A DNA stretch of 5,596 bases from Campylobacteraceae bacterium. Its GTDB lineage: Bacteria; Campylobacterota; Campylobacteria; Campylobacterales; Sulfurovaceae. This document shows positions 4,884-5,596 of the stretch, in pieces. The notes below the pieces were generated by a model. The model saw only the letters and a list, made by a program, of their open reading frames with translations. It was not told the DNA's origin and did not search any database. How positions within the stretch are numbered: position 1 is the stretch's first letter; each line of letters begins with the position of its first letter. The stretch is taken from positions 1 through 5,596 of the forward strand of contig JALVEV010000015.1 of NCBI GenBank assembly GCA_027030605.1. The letters run 5' to 3'. Both the position numbers and the translations under genes were made by a program.

Positions 4884-5596
4884 ATGAAAAAACTACTATT
4901 AATCACCTTCCCACTATTCCTAACAGCCGAAACCTTTATTGTCCCCGATGACTATAAAATCACTAAAGATAAAACAATAGACTATATCTACTCTGATGAG
5001 TATGAGCCTATTTTACCTGATATTAAAGCGTATCAAGAGGAAGTCCTAACCCAATATGAAAAAGATTTTGGATTTAAACTTGATGATAAACTGCAAGTAG
5101 GATTAGCTTCACTCAATAACCAAGATGCTAATGGATTTTCTACTCAAGTACCTTTTAATATGCAGGTATTTTATGGTTCAGGCTCTATGTTTGTTGACTA
5201 TTTTTGTGAGAGTTCTTGGTTAAAAGGGCTAATTGACCATGAGACAGCTCATAACTTTCAAGTGAATCCAAAAGAGAATTGGTTAGCTAAAGCTTCGCAT
5301 AAAGTATTTGGAAATGTAAAGATGATAGATACACCTTTAATACCTCTCTTTCCTGTTCCAAATAGTTTTGAAAATCCCTTTATATTAGAAGGAAATGCTG
5401 TACTAAATGAGTCTCGATTTGGAAATGGTGGACGACTCTATAGTGGTTATGCTTTGGCAGAAGTAGTAGCAATGGCTCGTGCAGGAGAGATTCGTCCTGA
5501 ATTGATGTATAACAGAACATTAAAATTTCCTTATGGAGAGAAAAACTATATTGTCGGTGGATTTTTTCAAAAATTTCTGATGCAAAGGTATGGAAT
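4884..5596 (+). CDS. Secreted HEXXH metallopeptidase (gluzincin-like), 3' end outside the window
   Basis: This is a probable exported zinc peptidase. The frame stays open for 237 codons to the window edge. Residues 1-15 (MKKLLLITFPLFLTA) are a signal peptide, with cleavage likely around TA|E. The zinc motif HETAH is at 119-123, in LKGLIDHETAHNFQ, with His119 and His123 as ligands and Glu120 as the catalytic base. About 46 residues later, ILEGNAVLNES gives Glu169, which fits the third ligand of a gluzincin (peptidase MA-type 'EG.A.Y.ES' pattern). A segment at about 184-203 (LYSGYALAEVVAMARAGEIR) and GGFFQKFLMQRYG at the end also fit the helical part of such domains. The missing C-terminus may carry a further domain, such as the beta-propeller seen in some related envelope proteins, but that cannot be judged here. 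It follows the small lipoprotein by 2 bases; the ribosome site is weak (around 4865-4870), in keeping with coupled translation. Confidence 0.75.
   Translation, partial: MKKLLLITFPLFLTAETFIVPDDYKITKDKTIDYIYSDEYEPILPDIKAYQEEVLTQYEKDFGFKLDDKLQVGLASLNNQDANGFSTQVPFNMQVFYGSGSMFVDYFCESSWLKGLIDHETAHNFQVNPKENWLAKASHKVFGNVKMIDTPLIPLFPVPNSFENPFILEGNAVLNESRFGNGGRLYSGYALAEVVAMARAGEIRPELMYNRTLKFPYGEKNYIVGGFFQKFLMQRYG

Noticed and set aside
1..5596. CRISPR array, tRNA or rRNA genes, transposase or integrase
   Set aside because: No regularly spaced repeats, no cloverleaf-like segments and no mobile-element enzyme motifs were seen on either strand.

Overview
The window is AT-rich bacterial DNA. Its codon use is heavily biased to AAA, TTA, ATA and AAT. 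Together with the murE end fragment and a 7TMR-DISM type sensor, this fits a Campylobacterota species of the Sulfurimonas/Sulfurovum/Arcobacter kind. The placement is inferred from sequence style and gene content, not from a marker gene. All supported genes are on the + strand.

Layout. (1) Positions 1-134 hold the last 43 codons of murE (peptidoglycan precursor ligase). (2) A 7TMR-DISM membrane sensor follows 19 bases later (154-1272). It keeps the periplasmic domain and about six of seven membrane helices, but loses the last helix and any output domain. (3) The sensor frame runs into a near-perfect 24-bp inverted repeat (1224-1247 / 1301-1324). (4) Next is a secreted subtilisin-family protease (1415-3277) with signal peptide, long basic propeptide, catalytic domain and C-terminal beta-sandwich. 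The position of the catalytic Asp is occupied by Glu. (5) After a hairpin terminator comes a lipoprotein (3382-4317) built from two copies of one domain that resembles the C-terminal domain of PrcB, the lipoprotein partner of the dentilisin subtilase in Treponema. (6) A headless coding remnant with a CxC motif (4299-4619) follows. (7) A third, diverged copy of the 24-bp repeat lies at 4639-4662. (8) The window closes with a small lipoprotein (4717-4881) and, 2 bases later, the start of a secreted HEXXH metallopeptidase (4884 to the window end).

Interpretation. The stretch between the repeats (about 1221-4662) looks like accessory cargo that interrupted or replaced the sensor's 3' end: an exported protease, a candidate lipoprotein partner and a decayed gene. 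No transposase or integrase is visible. The two same-direction repeat copies each have a TATRAT box at the same offset (28 bases from the repeat start) and both point toward a downstream gene. The repeat may therefore be a mobile or recombinogenic element that carries a promoter, or a shared operator. The most interesting hypothesis is an extracytoplasmic protease system made of a Glu-variant subtilase and a duplicated PrcB-like lipoprotein.
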